A stretch of DNA of 64,000 bases from contig USFR01000004.1 of assembly GCA_900553945.1 (NCBI GenBank), positions 75,055 to 139,054 on the forward strand, read 5' to 3'. The notes under the pieces were generated by a model that was not told where the DNA came from, did not search any database, and saw only the letters and a list, made by a program, of their open reading frames with translations. The stretch comes from an uncultured Clostridium sp. (GTDB lineage Bacteria; Bacillota; Clostridia; TANB77; CAG-508). A program made the position numbers and the translations under genes. This document shows, piece by piece, positions 1 to 8,870 of this stretch (the first letter of the stretch is position 1; each line of letters opens with the position of its first letter).

Positions 1-3
1 GGA

Positions 4-507
4 ATGAGAGATTATACAAAATTTGATCATTATTTTCAAAAGGCTCTTAAATATGCGGTACGTCCATTTGATTTAGCAATGCTCTATAAAAAACTTGGCT
101 ATGTTTGGATTGAAAAAGGACAAGATGAAATTGCTTATAATCTTTTCCTATATAGTAAGTTATTTTTCCCAAGAAAAGAAGCTGACACTGAAATTGCTTT
201 TTTGGAAAAAAGATTTGGTACTAAACTTAAGTATTACCCAGATTTGGGAACGATAGAGTATTTAAAAAGAAAAGATTTGCTATATAAAAGACCAGATTAT
301 ATAATTCCTGCATATACTTCTTTAATAAAGGCTATGCAAGATATAATGTTAAAAGAGGAATTTCAAACAAGAGAAAATTATTTGTTATTAATAGATTATT
401 ATCATGGATTATATTTTCATAATCCAGGTGGTTTAATTCATTCAGCGTTGCTTGCTGTGCAAAGAGAATATGAGTTAAAATTTCCAGTTACAAAGGAGGA
501 AAAATAG
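4..507 (+). CDS. TPR-like hypothetical protein, possibly 5'-truncated
   Basis: The 167-residue product is rich in aromatic and basic residues arranged as paired helices, for example LAMLYKKLGYVWIEKGQDEI near residues 25-43. This resembles tetratricopeptide-type helical repeats. No catalytic motif is visible. The frame is open to base 1, so the true start may lie upstream of the window. The stop codon overlaps the GTG of the next gene, which indicates translational coupling and an operon with the two genes that follow. I do not recognise the family. The TPR reading is an inference from helix spacing only. Confidence 0.6.
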   Translation: MRDYTKFDHYFQKALKYAVRPFDLAMLYKKLGYVWIEKGQDEIAYNLFLYSKLFFPRKEADTEIAFLEKRFGTKLKYYPDLGTIEYLKRKDLLYKRPDYIIPAYTSLIKAMQDIMLKEEFQTRENYLLLIDYYHGLYFHNPGGLIHSALLAVQREYELKFPVTKEEK

Positions 508-695
508 TGGGATTTTTCGTTGAAAGAGAAGATAGTACTAATGGAAGAATTATAAAAACTGGAGACAATGTCAGAGTGGTTGAAACTGATGAAAGAGGTT
601 TTGTAATAGCAATATTAGGCGATGAATATATGGTAAGTGTTAATGGCGATGTTAGAAATTATTTTGAAGATGAAATAGCATGGATTGATGCTTAA
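507..695 (+). CDS. Small hypothetical protein (62 aa)
   Basis: A GTG start at 507 overlaps the upstream TAG by one base and sits behind an AAGGAGGA ribosome binding site at 492-499. The acidic product has alternating short strands (GDNVRVVETDERGFVIAIL and GDEYMVSVNGDVRNYFEDEI), suggesting a small beta-barrel or SH3-like fold. No family is recognised. It is placed between the TPR-like gene and the ADP-ribosylglycohydrolase/macrodomain gene, with 25 bases to the latter, so the three are probably co-transcribed. Confidence 0.6.
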   Translation: MGFFVEREDSTNGRIIKTGDNVRVVETDERGFVIAILGDEYMVSVNGDVRNYFEDEIAWIDA

Positions 696-720
696 GATGT
701 AGTAAAGGAAAAGGATTTGT

Positions 721-2223
721 ATGAATAGTAGAGACGGTATAATTGGTTTAGCAGTAGGGGATGCTATGGGTGTTCCAATTGAATTTATGTCAAGAGATAA
801 ACTTATGGATAATCCGGTAACACAGATGTTGGATAGAGGAAGTCATAATCAGCCAAAAGGAACTTGGTCTGATGATACTTCTTTAACTCTTGCAACAATG
901 GATTCAATAATTCACTGCTTTGGAATTTCTACAGAAGATATGGGAAATAGATTTGTTAATTGGATGGAAAAGTCAGAGTATACTGCAACAGGCGAAAGGT
1001 TTGATATAGGAAGGACTACATTGATTGCTCTTGCTAAATTTGAAAAAGAAGGACATCCTTTTGAGAGCGGTTCTTCAGCAGAAGACAGTAATGGTAATGG
1101 TTCTTTAATGAGAATGCTTCCAATTGCATATTATTGTTATAGTGCACATTTACAACCAAATGATATATTAGATGTTGTAAAAAAAGTATCATATATAACA
1201 CATGCTCATGAAGTAAGCGTGCTAGGGTGTTATATTTATGTAATGTATGCTATAAAATTGCTTGAGAAAAAGTCTAAGTTTGATGCATATAAAGAGGTTC
1301 AACAACTTAGCTATTCTAGATTTTCTAGGAGTTCTTTAGAATTATATAATAGAATTTTAAAGAAGAATATTAGAGAAATGCCATTGGAATCTATTAGATC
1401 AACAGGTTATATTGTTGATACATTAGAAGCTACTTTATGGGTTTTTATGAATACAGAAAGTTATAATCAAGCAGTTATTGGAGCAATTAATTTAGGTGAT
1501 GATACAGACACGATAGGTGCTTGTACAGGTGGACTTGCTGGATTATTCTATGGTTTGAAGTCAATTAATCCTGAGTGGAGAATTGATTTAAAAAGATATA
1601 TTTATATTAGAAATATGTGTGATGAGTTTGATAAGGCCTTACGTTCGAGTAGTAAAAAGTTTGATAAACCTGAGCCTGTATATGGCAATGAAGAACATAT
1701 TGTAAAAATTATTTTAGGTGATATTACAAAATTAAATGTCGATGCGTATGTTAATTCTGCTAATAATTCACTATTAGGTGGAGAAGGTGTGGATGGTGCA
1801 ATACATAGAGCAGCTGGACCGGAGCTATTAAATAAATGTAAAGAGCTAAAAGGTTGTAAAACAGGTGAGGCTAAAATTACACATGGATATAATTCAAAAG
1901 CTGATTATATAATTCATACAGTTGCTCCAAAGTGGTATGATTCACCCAATATGGATAAAGAAAAAGTTTTAAGAGAATGCTATGAAAATTCGTTGAAATT
2001 GGCAGTTGATTTTGGATGCAAAAGGGTTGCTTTTCCTTGTTTAGGAATGGGGGTATATGGTTGTCCTGTTGAGACTGGTGGAAAGATTGCAGTTGATTTT
2101 GCAATTGCTGAAGCAAGAAAGAAATTTTCTGAAATTGAGTCAATATATTTGATTTGTTATGAAATGTCTGCTTATGAATTTTATATGAAGTATTTTAAAG
2201 AAAAACTTGAAGAGAAAAAATAA
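721..2223 (+). CDS. ADP-ribosylglycohydrolase fused to a macrodomain
   Basis: This 500-residue protein joins two unrelated folds that both remove or process ADP-ribose. The N-terminal half (about 1-300) is a DraG/ARH-type glycohydrolase: it begins GLAVGDAMGVPIEF, carries the metal-binding GTWSDDTSL near residue 47 and the late metal motif GDDTDTIGAC near residue 260. The C-terminal part (about 325-495) is a MacroD-like macrodomain with GDITKLNVDAYVNSANN, LLGGEGVDGAIHRAAGPE and GYNSKADYIIHTVAPKW. The usual LLGGGGVDG loop reads LLGGEGVDG here. Known members of these families hydrolyse ADP-ribosyl-arginine or -serine and ADP-ribosyl-acidic residues or O-acetyl-ADP-ribose, so the fusion could reverse several linkages or remove DNA/RNA adducts. 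The start follows an AAAAGGAT site. The substrate is not known. Confidence 0.93.
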   Translation: MNSRDGIIGLAVGDAMGVPIEFMSRDKLMDNPVTQMLDRGSHNQPKGTWSDDTSLTLATMDSIIHCFGISTEDMGNRFVNWMEKSEYTATGERFDIGRTTLIALAKFEKEGHPFESGSSAEDSNGNGSLMRMLPIAYYCYSAHLQPNDILDVVKKVSYITHAHEVSVLGCYIYVMYAIKLLEKKSKFDAYKEVQQLSYSRFSRSSLELYNRILKKNIREMPLESIRSTGYIVDTLEATLWVFMNTESYNQAVIGAINLGDDTDTIGACTGGLAGLFYGLKSINPEWRIDLKRYIYIRNMCDEFDKALRSSSKKFDKPEPVYGNEEHIVKIILGDITKLNVDAYVNSANNSLLGGEGVDGAIHRAAGPELLNKCKELKGCKTGEAKITHGYNSKADYIIHTVAPKWYDSPNMDKEKVLRECYENSLKLAVDFGCKRVAFPCLGMGVYGCPVETGGKIAVDFAIAEARKKFSEIESIYLICYEMSAYEFYMKYFKEKLEEKK

Positions 2224-2229
2224 AGAATA

Positions 2230-2302
2230 ATATAGATAAAATTGTTGTATTTTAAGGTTAGTTTAACTTAACATGATATAATGATTTTATCTATATTTTT
2301 TT
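2230..2302 (+). terminator. Stem-loop terminator candidate after the ARH-macro gene
   Basis: ATATAGATAAAAT (2230-2242) is complementary to ATTTTATCTATAT (2284-2296), which is followed directly by a run of T. The loop is long and contains its own small inverted repeat. Confidence 0.6.
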
Positions 2303-2333
2303 GTATATAAAATAACAATATATTTAATTCCAA

Positions 2334-2456
2334 AAAATATTATATTTAATTTTTTCGTTCCTTGCTAAAAGATTTTACTGCTGACTAAACTTTGTTTAGT
2401 CAGCTAGGTAAAAACTTTCAAACTGCGCGTCACTCAAAAATTAAATATAATATTTT
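2334..2456 (+). repeat. Palindromic intergenic element, type A1, copy 1
   Basis: Outer arms of 21 bases (2334-2354 and 2436-2456) are perfectly complementary. Between them lies a core shared with the copy at 57347-57472: TTCCTTGCTAAAA on the left and AAACTTTCAAACTGCGCG on the right. An inner hairpin has stem GCTGACTAAAC (2380-2390) / GTTTAGTCAGC (2394-2404). The outer-arm sequence is unique to this site although the core is conserved. It occupies the intergenic gap before ftsE and contains no reading frame. Confidence 0.85.
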
Positions 2457-2567
2457 ACTTGTATATAATAATAGAATTTTTCAATTTTTTCTATTGCAAA
2501 TATAGTCTATTATTGGTATTATTATGTAGTAAAGAAGCAAATTTAGTCAAATTATGAGGAGATAAAA

Positions 2568-3248
2568 ATGATTGAATTTAAAAATGTAAGTAAAGTTTAT
2601 GATACTGGAACAGAAGCGGTTCATAATGCTAATTTTAAAATAGATAAAGGTGAATTCGTTTTCTTAGTTGGTTCATCTGGTTCAGGTAAATCAACATTAA
2701 TAAAATTAATTTTGAAAGAAGAAGAACCTACAAAAGGTAATATAATAATTAATGGAAAAGATACAACTTTTTTGAAACCTAAAAGAGTACCTTTTCTAAG
2801 AAGAAGTATGGGAGTTGTTTTCCAGGATTTCAGATTGTTACCTGACAAAACAGTTTATGAAAATGTAGCATTTGCTATGTATATTGTAAAAGCTACACCA
2901 AGACATATAAAAAGACAGGTTCCTATGGTTTTATCTTTAGTTGGACTTAGTGCTAAAGCTAAAATGTATCCTAATGAGTTATCTGGTGGTGAGCAACAAA
3001 GAGTTGCACTTGCAAGAGCTTTAGTTAATAATCCATCAATGATTATTGCTGACGAGCCTACAGGAAACTTGGATCCAGATACAGCATGGGAAATTATGAA
3101 TTTATTAAATGATATTAATTTAAGAGGAACTACAGTTGTTATGGCAACACATGCTAAGAATATAGTTGATGAAATGAATAAAAGAGTTATTCATATTGAT
3201 AAAGGAAATATAATCAGCGATAGAAAAGGCGGATATGAAGAAGTTTAA
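2568..3248 (+). CDS. ftsE: Cell division ATP-binding protein FtsE
   Basis: A 226-residue ABC ATPase, the usual FtsE length. Walker A GSSGSGKST is near residue 36, the Q-loop VVFQDFRLLPDKTVYENV matches FtsE, the signature LSGGEQQRVALARALV is near residue 136, and Walker B IIADEPTGNLDP follows. FtsE works with FtsX at the septum to control peptidoglycan hydrolases during division. The start follows a GAGGAGATAAAA site. ftsX begins 26 bases downstream and two coiled-coil M23 proteins follow, as expected for an FtsEX-controlled cell-wall hydrolysis operon. Confidence 0.97.
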   Translation: MIEFKNVSKVYDTGTEAVHNANFKIDKGEFVFLVGSSGSGKSTLIKLILKEEEPTKGNIIINGKDTTFLKPKRVPFLRRSMGVVFQDFRLLPDKTVYENVAFAMYIVKATPRHIKRQVPMVLSLVGLSAKAKMYPNELSGGEQQRVALARALVNNPSMIIADEPTGNLDPDTAWEIMNLLNDINLRGTTVVMATHAKNIVDEMNKRVIHIDKGNIISDRKGGYEEV

Positions 3249-3274
3249 AATAAAAAGATAAAAGGTGATTAAAA

Positions 3275-4195
3275 GTGAGATATAATATTTTAACCTATCA
3301 CATTGGTGAAGGAATTAGAAATTTATTTAAAAATAAAAAATCAACGATTGCTTCTTTGTGTATTATGATGGCAACAATGCTTATGTTTGGTATATTTTTT
3401 ATAATAGGTGAAAACATTAATCATATAATGGAGACAATAGAAGAAGATCAAGGAATGCAAGTTTTCATAATTGATGAAGCAAGCAGCAAGGAAGTTCAAG
3501 AAGTTAGAGATATGATTAGTAGTATTGATGGAGTTGCTTCTGCAACAATATATACTAAACAAGATGCACTTGATGAAATGAAAGTTAGATTAAAAAATAA
3601 TCAAGATGTTCTTGCAGGATATGATGAAGATAATAATATTTTCCCAGATTCAGTTATTGTAAAATTAACAGATTTACAAAAGAGTGCTGAAGTTCAAGAA
3701 AAAATAAGAAACATTGAAATTGACGGAAAAAAATATGTTGATCCAGATATAAGAAGCAGTGATAAAACAATAAATGCTTTAATTAATATAGCAAACGGTA
3801 TAAAAATTATTACTGGCGTATTACTTGTTTTATTAATTGCAATTTCAATATTTATTATTTCAAATACAATAAAACTAACAGTGCATGCAAGAAGAAAAGA
3901 AATTTCAATTATGAAATATGTTGGTGCAACTAATTCATTTATTCGTTGGCCATTTATAGTTGAAGGTATTATTATAGGAATAATATCTGCATTACTTACA
4001 ATTTTAATTATATATGGTGGTTACACAGTTGTTGTTACTAAGATTTTAAATGTATTTAATAGTATAAATGTTACTGTGTCACTACTTACATTTGCAGACA
4101 TGTATAAAATAATTTTAGTTGTATATATGGTTTTAGGAATTGGAATTGGTGCATTAGGAAGTAGTATTTCTATGAGGAAATATTTGGAGGTTTAG
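3275..4195 (+). CDS. ftsX: Cell division protein FtsX
   Basis: A 306-residue membrane protein with the FtsX layout. There is a short cytoplasmic N terminus, a first membrane helix near residues 23-45, a large external domain (about 50-165) and three C-terminal helices around residues 170-300. The MKYVGATNSFIRWPFIVEG motif that precedes the third helix is typical of the family. GTG start with AAAGGTGAT upstream. FtsX passes ATP-driven conformational change from FtsE to an external hydrolase or activator. The next two genes encode plausible partners. Confidence 0.96.
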   Translation: MRYNILTYHIGEGIRNLFKNKKSTIASLCIMMATMLMFGIFFIIGENINHIMETIEEDQGMQVFIIDEASSKEVQEVRDMISSIDGVASATIYTKQDALDEMKVRLKNNQDVLAGYDEDNNIFPDSVIVKLTDLQKSAEVQEKIRNIEIDGKKYVDPDIRSSDKTINALINIANGIKIITGVLLVLLIAISIFIISNTIKLTVHARRKEISIMKYVGATNSFIRWPFIVEGIIIGIISALLTILIIYGGYTVVVTKILNVFNSINVTVSLLTFADMYKIILVVYMVLGIGIGALGSSISMRKYLEV

Positions 4196-4202
4196 AGTTT
4201 AA

Positions 4203-5360
4203 TTGAAAAATATTAAATTTAAAATTGTTGTAATAGTTGTGGCTATATTTGCAATTTTAGCTTTATATCCCAAAAAGGTTTCATCAGATTATGTATCAAA
4301 TTTGCGTGATCAACAAGCAAATTTACAAAGTCAGCTTGAAGCTTCAAATGCACAAGTTGAAATAATTCAATCTGATGTTTCTGAATTGGTTAATGAAGTG
4401 GCACAGTTAAATGAACAAATAACTTCACAGCAATTAGAGGTTCAATTATTGCAAACACAGAAAAAAGAATTACAAACCAAAATAGAAGAAACAGAAAATG
4501 ATTTAAATAAAGCAATTGAAGATTATAATAAACAAAAAACTCAATTAGAAACTAGATTAGTAGCTTCATATAAAGCGGGTAATACAACTTATTTGGATTT
4601 GTTATTACAATCAAGTTCGTTGTCAGAATTTATTTCTAATTATTATATGATTTCAAAAATTGTTGAGTCTGATCAATTATTATTAACTCAGATTGAAGAA
4701 GAAAAAAAGCAATTAGAGTTGTCAAAGTTAGAATTAAAAAAGCAAAAAAAACAATTGTCAGAAACAACGGAAGAGAGTGAAAATAAAGCAGTTGCATTAG
4801 AGAATATGATAGTTATAAAAAATAATTATATTAGTCAATTATCTGCAGAAGAAGCTAAATATGCAAATGATATAATTACAATGCAAACAGAAATAAAAAA
4901 GGTTGAAGCTGAAATTTTAACAGCTGCCACATTAAATATTGGATACGATTATGTTGGCGGTGAGATGGCTTGGCCTGTACCGGGACATACAATAATTACA
5001 TCAAACTTTGGAATGAGAACACACCCTATTACAGGTGTATATAAATTACACACAGGTGTTGATATATCAGCATCAATAGGCGATACATTTATTGCAGCTA
5101 ATGATGGTGTAGTCGCTAAGGCGGAATATAATACTGCATATGGAAATATGGTTTTAATTAATCATGGTGGTGGAGTTTCAACATTATATGCTCATGGTTC
5201 TCAGATAATGGTTCAAGTAGGGCAAGAGGTAAAAAGAGGTGATGAGGTTTTAAAAGTTGGAAGTACAGGATATTCAACAGGGCCACATGCACATTTTGAG
5301 GTAAGGATTAATGGACAATATGTTGATCCTATGCCATATATTACTACGAAGAATAATTAA
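4203..5360 (+). CDS. EnvC/PcsB-like coiled-coil M23 peptidase (first copy)
   Basis: 385 residues: an N-terminal hydrophobic helix or signal (about 5-22), a long Gln/Glu-rich coiled coil (about 28-240) and a C-terminal M23/LytM domain. Zinc-binding residues are visible in RTHPITGVYKLHTGVDI and GPHAHFEV, so the metallopeptidase site looks intact. Proteins of this shape are regulated by FtsEX and either cleave peptidoglycan or activate amidases. The TTG start sits seven bases after the ftsX stop; a GGAGG lies inside the end of ftsX. It shares the VASYKAG.T.YLD..L.S.SL..F.SNYY block with the next gene, which points to tandem duplication. Confidence 0.92.
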   Translation: MKNIKFKIVVIVVAIFAILALYPKKVSSDYVSNLRDQQANLQSQLEASNAQVEIIQSDVSELVNEVAQLNEQITSQQLEVQLLQTQKKELQTKIEETENDLNKAIEDYNKQKTQLETRLVASYKAGNTTYLDLLLQSSSLSEFISNYYMISKIVESDQLLLTQIEEEKKQLELSKLELKKQKKQLSETTEESENKAVALENMIVIKNNYISQLSAEEAKYANDIITMQTEIKKVEAEILTAATLNIGYDYVGGEMAWPVPGHTIITSNFGMRTHPITGVYKLHTGVDISASIGDTFIAANDGVVAKAEYNTAYGNMVLINHGGGVSTLYAHGSQIMVQVGQEVKRGDEVLKVGSTGYSTGPHAHFEVRINGQYVDPMPYITTKNN

Positions 5361-5381
5361 TGTAATTAGGAGGAATTTATA

Positions 5382-6614
5382 TTGAAACACATAAGAAACA
5401 AGAAAATTGTAGCTGTTTTGATTAGTATTTTAATGGTTACGATTTTGGGAAATATTTTAGTTAGTTTTGCTGCAACTTCTTCGGCGGATTTGGAAAAAGA
5501 ACGAAAAGCGAATGAGAGCAAAATAAACGAAGCGAAAGATGAGCAAAATGAAGTTAGAACAAAAATGACAGCGATTCAAAAAGAAGTTGAAGAATTGAAT
5601 GGCAAAATTGCAAGTTATGAAAATGAGATTGATGATTTGACATCACAAATTGATGAAACTTCTGCAAATATTGATACGATGACTCAGGAGCTTACTAAAA
5701 AGGAAAAAGAACTTGAGGAAAAAGAAGAATTACTAAAGAAAAGATTAGTAGCCTCTTATAAAGCAGGAAGTACATCCTACTTAGATGTTTTATTAAGTTC
5801 AGGAAGTTTAACAAATTTTTTATCTAATTATTATTTAATTGAACAATTAGCTGAATCAGATCAAAAATTAATTGATACAATTACAACTACAAAAAATCAA
5901 GTTGCTGAAGCAAAAACACAATTAGAGGAAAACAAAAAATCTTTGGAGGATGCAAGAGAGTTGCAAGAGAATAAAAAGAATGCTTTAGCCGTTAACAAGA
6001 GTGAAAAAAATGAAAAGGTTGCTCAATTAAGTGATGAGGATAAAAAATTACAACAACAAATAGAAGATATGCAATCACAAGATTCCGCAATTAGAGCTGC
6101 AATTAAAAAAGCTCAAGCTGCTGAAGAGGCTGCCAGAAAAGCTGCTGCAGCTAATAAAAATAATGGAAATAAAAACAATGGTAATAACAGTTCAAGTCCA
6201 TCATCAAATCCAGGAGGATTCATATATCCGGTTCCATCTGCATATGCTAAAATAACTACAGGTTTATATTATTCTAATGGTTCTTATCATGGTGGAGTTG
6301 ATTTCGGATCTGGAGGAATTGCAGGTCAACCAGTATATGCTGTTAAATCTGGTACAGTTATACTTGCACTTGCATTAACAACAAGTTATGGAAATTATGT
6401 AGTAATTGATCATCATGATGGTACATATACTTTATATGCTCATGGTCAAGCAGGTTCAATTTGTGTTTCACCTGGTCAAAGTGTTTCACAAGGACAGCAA
6501 ATTATGAAAGTTGGAAGTACTGGAAATTCAACAGGAGCACATTTGCATTTTGAAGTAAGAGTAAGTCCAGGTGGATATAACAACCGTGTAAGTCCTTTAA
6601 ATTATTTACCATAA
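5382..6614 (+). CDS. EnvC/PcsB-like coiled-coil M23 peptidase (second copy)
   Basis: 410 residues with a signal peptide ending near ILVSFAATSSA, a coiled coil to about residue 265, a low-complexity linker rich in Asn/Ser/Gly (about 258-280) and a C-terminal M23 domain with YHGGVDFGSG and GAHLHFEVR. It is a paralogue of the preceding gene but has an added flexible linker and lacks the RTHPITG block. The TTG start has a clear AGGAGG upstream. A terminator-like hairpin follows. It is inferred to be a second peptidoglycan hydrolase or activator in the FtsEX pathway. Confidence 0.92.
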   Translation: MKHIRNKKIVAVLISILMVTILGNILVSFAATSSADLEKERKANESKINEAKDEQNEVRTKMTAIQKEVEELNGKIASYENEIDDLTSQIDETSANIDTMTQELTKKEKELEEKEELLKKRLVASYKAGSTSYLDVLLSSGSLTNFLSNYYLIEQLAESDQKLIDTITTTKNQVAEAKTQLEENKKSLEDARELQENKKNALAVNKSEKNEKVAQLSDEDKKLQQQIEDMQSQDSAIRAAIKKAQAAEEAARKAAAANKNNGNKNNGNNSSSPSSNPGGFIYPVPSAYAKITTGLYYSNGSYHGGVDFGSGGIAGQPVYAVKSGTVILALALTTSYGNYVVIDHHDGTYTLYAHGQAGSICVSPGQSVSQGQQIMKVGSTGNSTGAHLHFEVRVSPGGYNNRVSPLNYLP

Positions 6615-6630
6615 TAAATTATGATATAGA

Positions 6631-6662
6631 CAGGGCGTTTTTAATAGCGCCCTAATTTCTAT
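6631..6662 (+). terminator. Terminator-like hairpin after the M23 pair
   Basis: AGGGCG (6632-6637) pairs with CGCCCT (6648-6653), followed by a weak AT-rich tract. It ends the ftsEX-M23 operon. Confidence 0.6.
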
Positions 6663-6669
6663 AATAAAA

Positions 6670-6788
6670 AGTTCTTTGAGATTCTGATTATAGAAATTAA
6701 TAATGCACAGAAATTTGCTTTGCAAATTTTGCACACGAACAAAAACGTGGTCTTAAAAATGTTATAATAAGTACAAATATTATAAATA
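6670..6788 (+). repeat. Dispersed intergenic repeat, type B, copy 1
   Basis: This region shares AATGCACAGA, TTTGCAAATTTTGC, CGAACAAA and CTTAAAAA in the same order and spacing with 42291-42410, upstream of glmU. It contains short palindromes (ATTTGC...GCAAAT). Both copies lie just upstream of a gene and contain no reading frame. Confidence 0.75.
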
Positions 6789-6831
6789 GCCCGCTTTTGT
6801 TTTTTACAACATATGGAGGTAGAAAATAGTT

Positions 6832-8046
6832 ATGAATGAAGAAGACAAGAAGTATAATGTAAGAGTTAAAGTTATCGTGGCTGTAATGATTACGTTTATA
6901 ATTACATTATGTGGGACAGTAGTAGTGTATGATAAATACTTATCATACAAGGGATTAATTATAAAAGATTATGAATCATCTGGTGATATAGCTAATGATA
7001 TTAATCTTTTAAAAACAGTGATTGAGAAAAAGTACAAAGGTGAAATTGATGATAGCAAATTAGAGCAAGCTGCATTAAAAGGATATATAGAAGGATTAGG
7101 AGACGAGTATACAGAGTTTTTAACACAAGATGAATGGGATGATTTAGATTCTTCTTTATCTGATTTTGTGGGAATTGGCGTGTATATGTCTCAATTAAAA
7201 AATTCAAGTGATGCTGTAATTATTGGAGTAATTGATGATGATACACCTGCAGGAAAGGCTGGAATTCAAGCTGGAGATATAATAAAAGAAGTTGATGGTG
7301 AAGATGTTTCCGGAAAAGGAACGGAATATGTTTCTTCAAAAGTTAAAGGACCTGAAGGAACTAAAGTTAGTATGAAAGTTTTACGTGGCGATCAAGAAAT
7401 TGAATTTACAATGACACGTGAACAAGTTAAGGTTTATAAAATTAAACATGAGATGTTAGAAAATAATATTGGATATATTGATTTTGATTCATTCACAGAT
7501 ACAAGTGCTGATGAATTTAAAGAAGCATATAATGATTTAAAAAATAATGGTGCCACTTCTTTAATAGTTGATTTAAGAAATAATACAGGTGGATATGTAA
7601 AATCTGCTTTAGAGATTGCTGATTTATTTGTTGATTCAGGAAAAACATTATTAATAACAGAAGATAAGGCTGGAAATAGAACTGTTCAAAAATCATCAAA
7701 TGGAAAAACAATTGATATGCTAGTTGTTGTATTAGTTAATGAATACACAGCTAGTGCATCTGAAATTTTAACTGGAATTTTTAAAGACTATGGAATTGCT
7801 AAAGTTGTAGGAACTAAAACATATGGAAAAGGTGTTATTCAAGAGGTATATCCTGATGTATTAGGTACTGAGATTGGTGGTGCTTTAAAAGTTACTGTTT
7901 CAGAATATTTTACTCCAAATGAAAATAAAATTAACAAAATTGGAATAATTCCTGATGTAGAAATTGAATTAAATGAAGATGATTCAGTGAAGATAACTAA
8001 AGAGAATGATGCTCAGTTACAAAAGGCAATTGAATTATTAAAATAA
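6832..8046 (+). CDS. S41 C-terminal processing protease (CtpA family)
   Basis: 404 residues: one membrane anchor (about 12-32), an N-terminal helical region, a PDZ domain (about 108-195; GIGVYMSQ, DTPAGKAGIQAGDIIKEVDG) and the S41 protease core. The catalytic Ser is in TASASEIL (near 309) and the Lys in TYGKGVIQE (near 332). Such proteases trim or degrade exported proteins and in some bacteria control cell-wall hydrolases, which fits its place after the M23 pair. ATG start with GGAGGT at a rather long distance. A terminator follows. Confidence 0.95.
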   Translation: MNEEDKKYNVRVKVIVAVMITFIITLCGTVVVYDKYLSYKGLIIKDYESSGDIANDINLLKTVIEKKYKGEIDDSKLEQAALKGYIEGLGDEYTEFLTQDEWDDLDSSLSDFVGIGVYMSQLKNSSDAVIIGVIDDDTPAGKAGIQAGDIIKEVDGEDVSGKGTEYVSSKVKGPEGTKVSMKVLRGDQEIEFTMTREQVKVYKIKHEMLENNIGYIDFDSFTDTSADEFKEAYNDLKNNGATSLIVDLRNNTGGYVKSALEIADLFVDSGKTLLITEDKAGNRTVQKSSNGKTIDMLVVVLVNEYTASASEILTGIFKDYGIAKVVGTKTYGKGVIQEVYPDVLGTEIGGALKVTVSEYFTPNENKINKIGIIPDVEIELNEDDSVKITKENDAQLQKAIELLK

Positions 8047-8051
8047 TATGA

Positions 8052-8091
8052 TGTGGATATTAACAATTAAAATGTTAGTATCCATTTTTTG
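8052..8091 (+). terminator. Rho-independent terminator after the S41 protease
   Basis: TGGATATTAACA pairs with TGTTAGTATCCA (one G-U pair), followed by six T. Confidence 0.85.
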
Positions 8092-8273
8092 TAAGTGAAA
8101 GATTTTCAAGTGTTATGTTATATAAAGATGACAATTTTATTAGAATTTTTATATGAATTTGATAAAATAATTTTTTTTATGTAAAAAATAAAAAAATGTA
8201 GCTTTTCTAATACTTGAAAATAGGCACTTTTAGAATTAAGGATAAAAAAATCAAAAAAAGTTTCAAAAAAATG

Positions 8274-8302
8274 TTGACAAGAGGAACAAAATCTAGTATA
8301 CT
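8274..8302 (+). promoter_or_regulatory. Promoter of the tRNA cluster
   Basis: Consensus TTGACA (8274-8279), exactly 17 bases, then TATACT (8297-8302). It lies 32 bases before tRNA-Val. A small hairpin (TTGTCAG/CTGACAA, 8308-8328) lies in the leader of the precursor. Confidence 0.9.
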
Positions 8303-8334
8303 AGGTCTTGTCAGCGAGATACTGACAAAGAAAT

Positions 8335-8410
8335 GGTCGCTTAGCTCAGCTGGGAGAGCATCTGCCTTACAAGCAGGAGGTCATAGGTTCGAACCCTATA
8401 GCGACCACCA
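8335..8410 (+). tRNA. tRNA-Val (TAC)
   Basis: A 76-base cloverleaf: acceptor GGTCGCT/AGCGACC, anticodon loop CTTACAA with anticodon TAC, T loop TTCGAAC, encoded CCA. First of three tRNAs in one transcript. Confidence 0.97.
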
Positions 8411-8416
8411 TTTTAT

Positions 8417-8493
8417 GGCCCGGTAGTTCAGTTGGTTAGAACGCTAGCCTGTCACGCTAGAGGTCGACGGTTCGAGCCCGTTCCGGGTCGCCA
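8417..8493 (+). tRNA. tRNA-Asp (GTC)
   Basis: A 77-base cloverleaf: acceptor GGCCCGG/CCGGGTC, anticodon loop CTGTCAC with anticodon GTC, T loop TTCGAGC, encoded CCA. It begins six bases after tRNA-Val. Confidence 0.97.
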
Positions 8494-8494
8494 G

Positions 8495-8528
8495 AAACTA
8501 TCTAGATTCCTAGATAGTTTTAATTTTT
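8495..8528 (+). terminator. Hairpin between tRNA-Asp and tRNA-Phe
   Basis: AAACTATCTAG (8495-8505) and CTAGATAGTTT (8510-8520) form a perfect 11-bp stem with a four-base loop, followed by a T-rich tract. It could terminate part of the transcripts or serve as a processing signal. Confidence 0.7.
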
Positions 8529-8534
8529 ATTTTT

Positions 8535-8610
<76 letters not shown>

Positions 8611-8625
8611 CTGTTTAAAAAACTT

Positions 8626-8672
8626 AGAGTATTAATGATTTGAAGAATTTCATTGATACTCTTTTTTTTTTA
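8626..8672 (+). terminator. Terminator of the tRNA operon
   Basis: AGAGTATTAATGA pairs with TCATTGATACTCT around an 11-base loop and is followed by about ten T. Confidence 0.9.
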
Positions 8673-8800
8673 AATTATCACATTAGTTTAGAATAAGGAC
8701 ACTGCTATGTCAATAGTTGGGGTGAAATTTTAAAAAAAGTATTTCATCTAAATATTTTTGAGTTTCTAATTTTAAAATATGTTTTTTGTGTCTAAAAATG

Positions 8801-8829
8801 TTGCATAGATTGAAAAATATAGTTATAAT
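8801..8829 (+). promoter_or_regulatory. Promoter for the anchored protein at 8871
   Basis: TTGCAT (8801-8806), 17 bases, TATAAT (8824-8829). The implied transcript start (about 8836) rules out the TTG codon at 8835 as the translation start and supports ATG 8871. Confidence 0.75.
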
Positions 8830-8870
8830 ACATTTTGTGGGAAGATAGAGAAAAAGGAATGATATATAAT

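Noticed and set aside
8214..8426. Open frame of 70 codons
   Set aside because: It runs through the tRNA promoter and tRNA-Val; not a protein gene.
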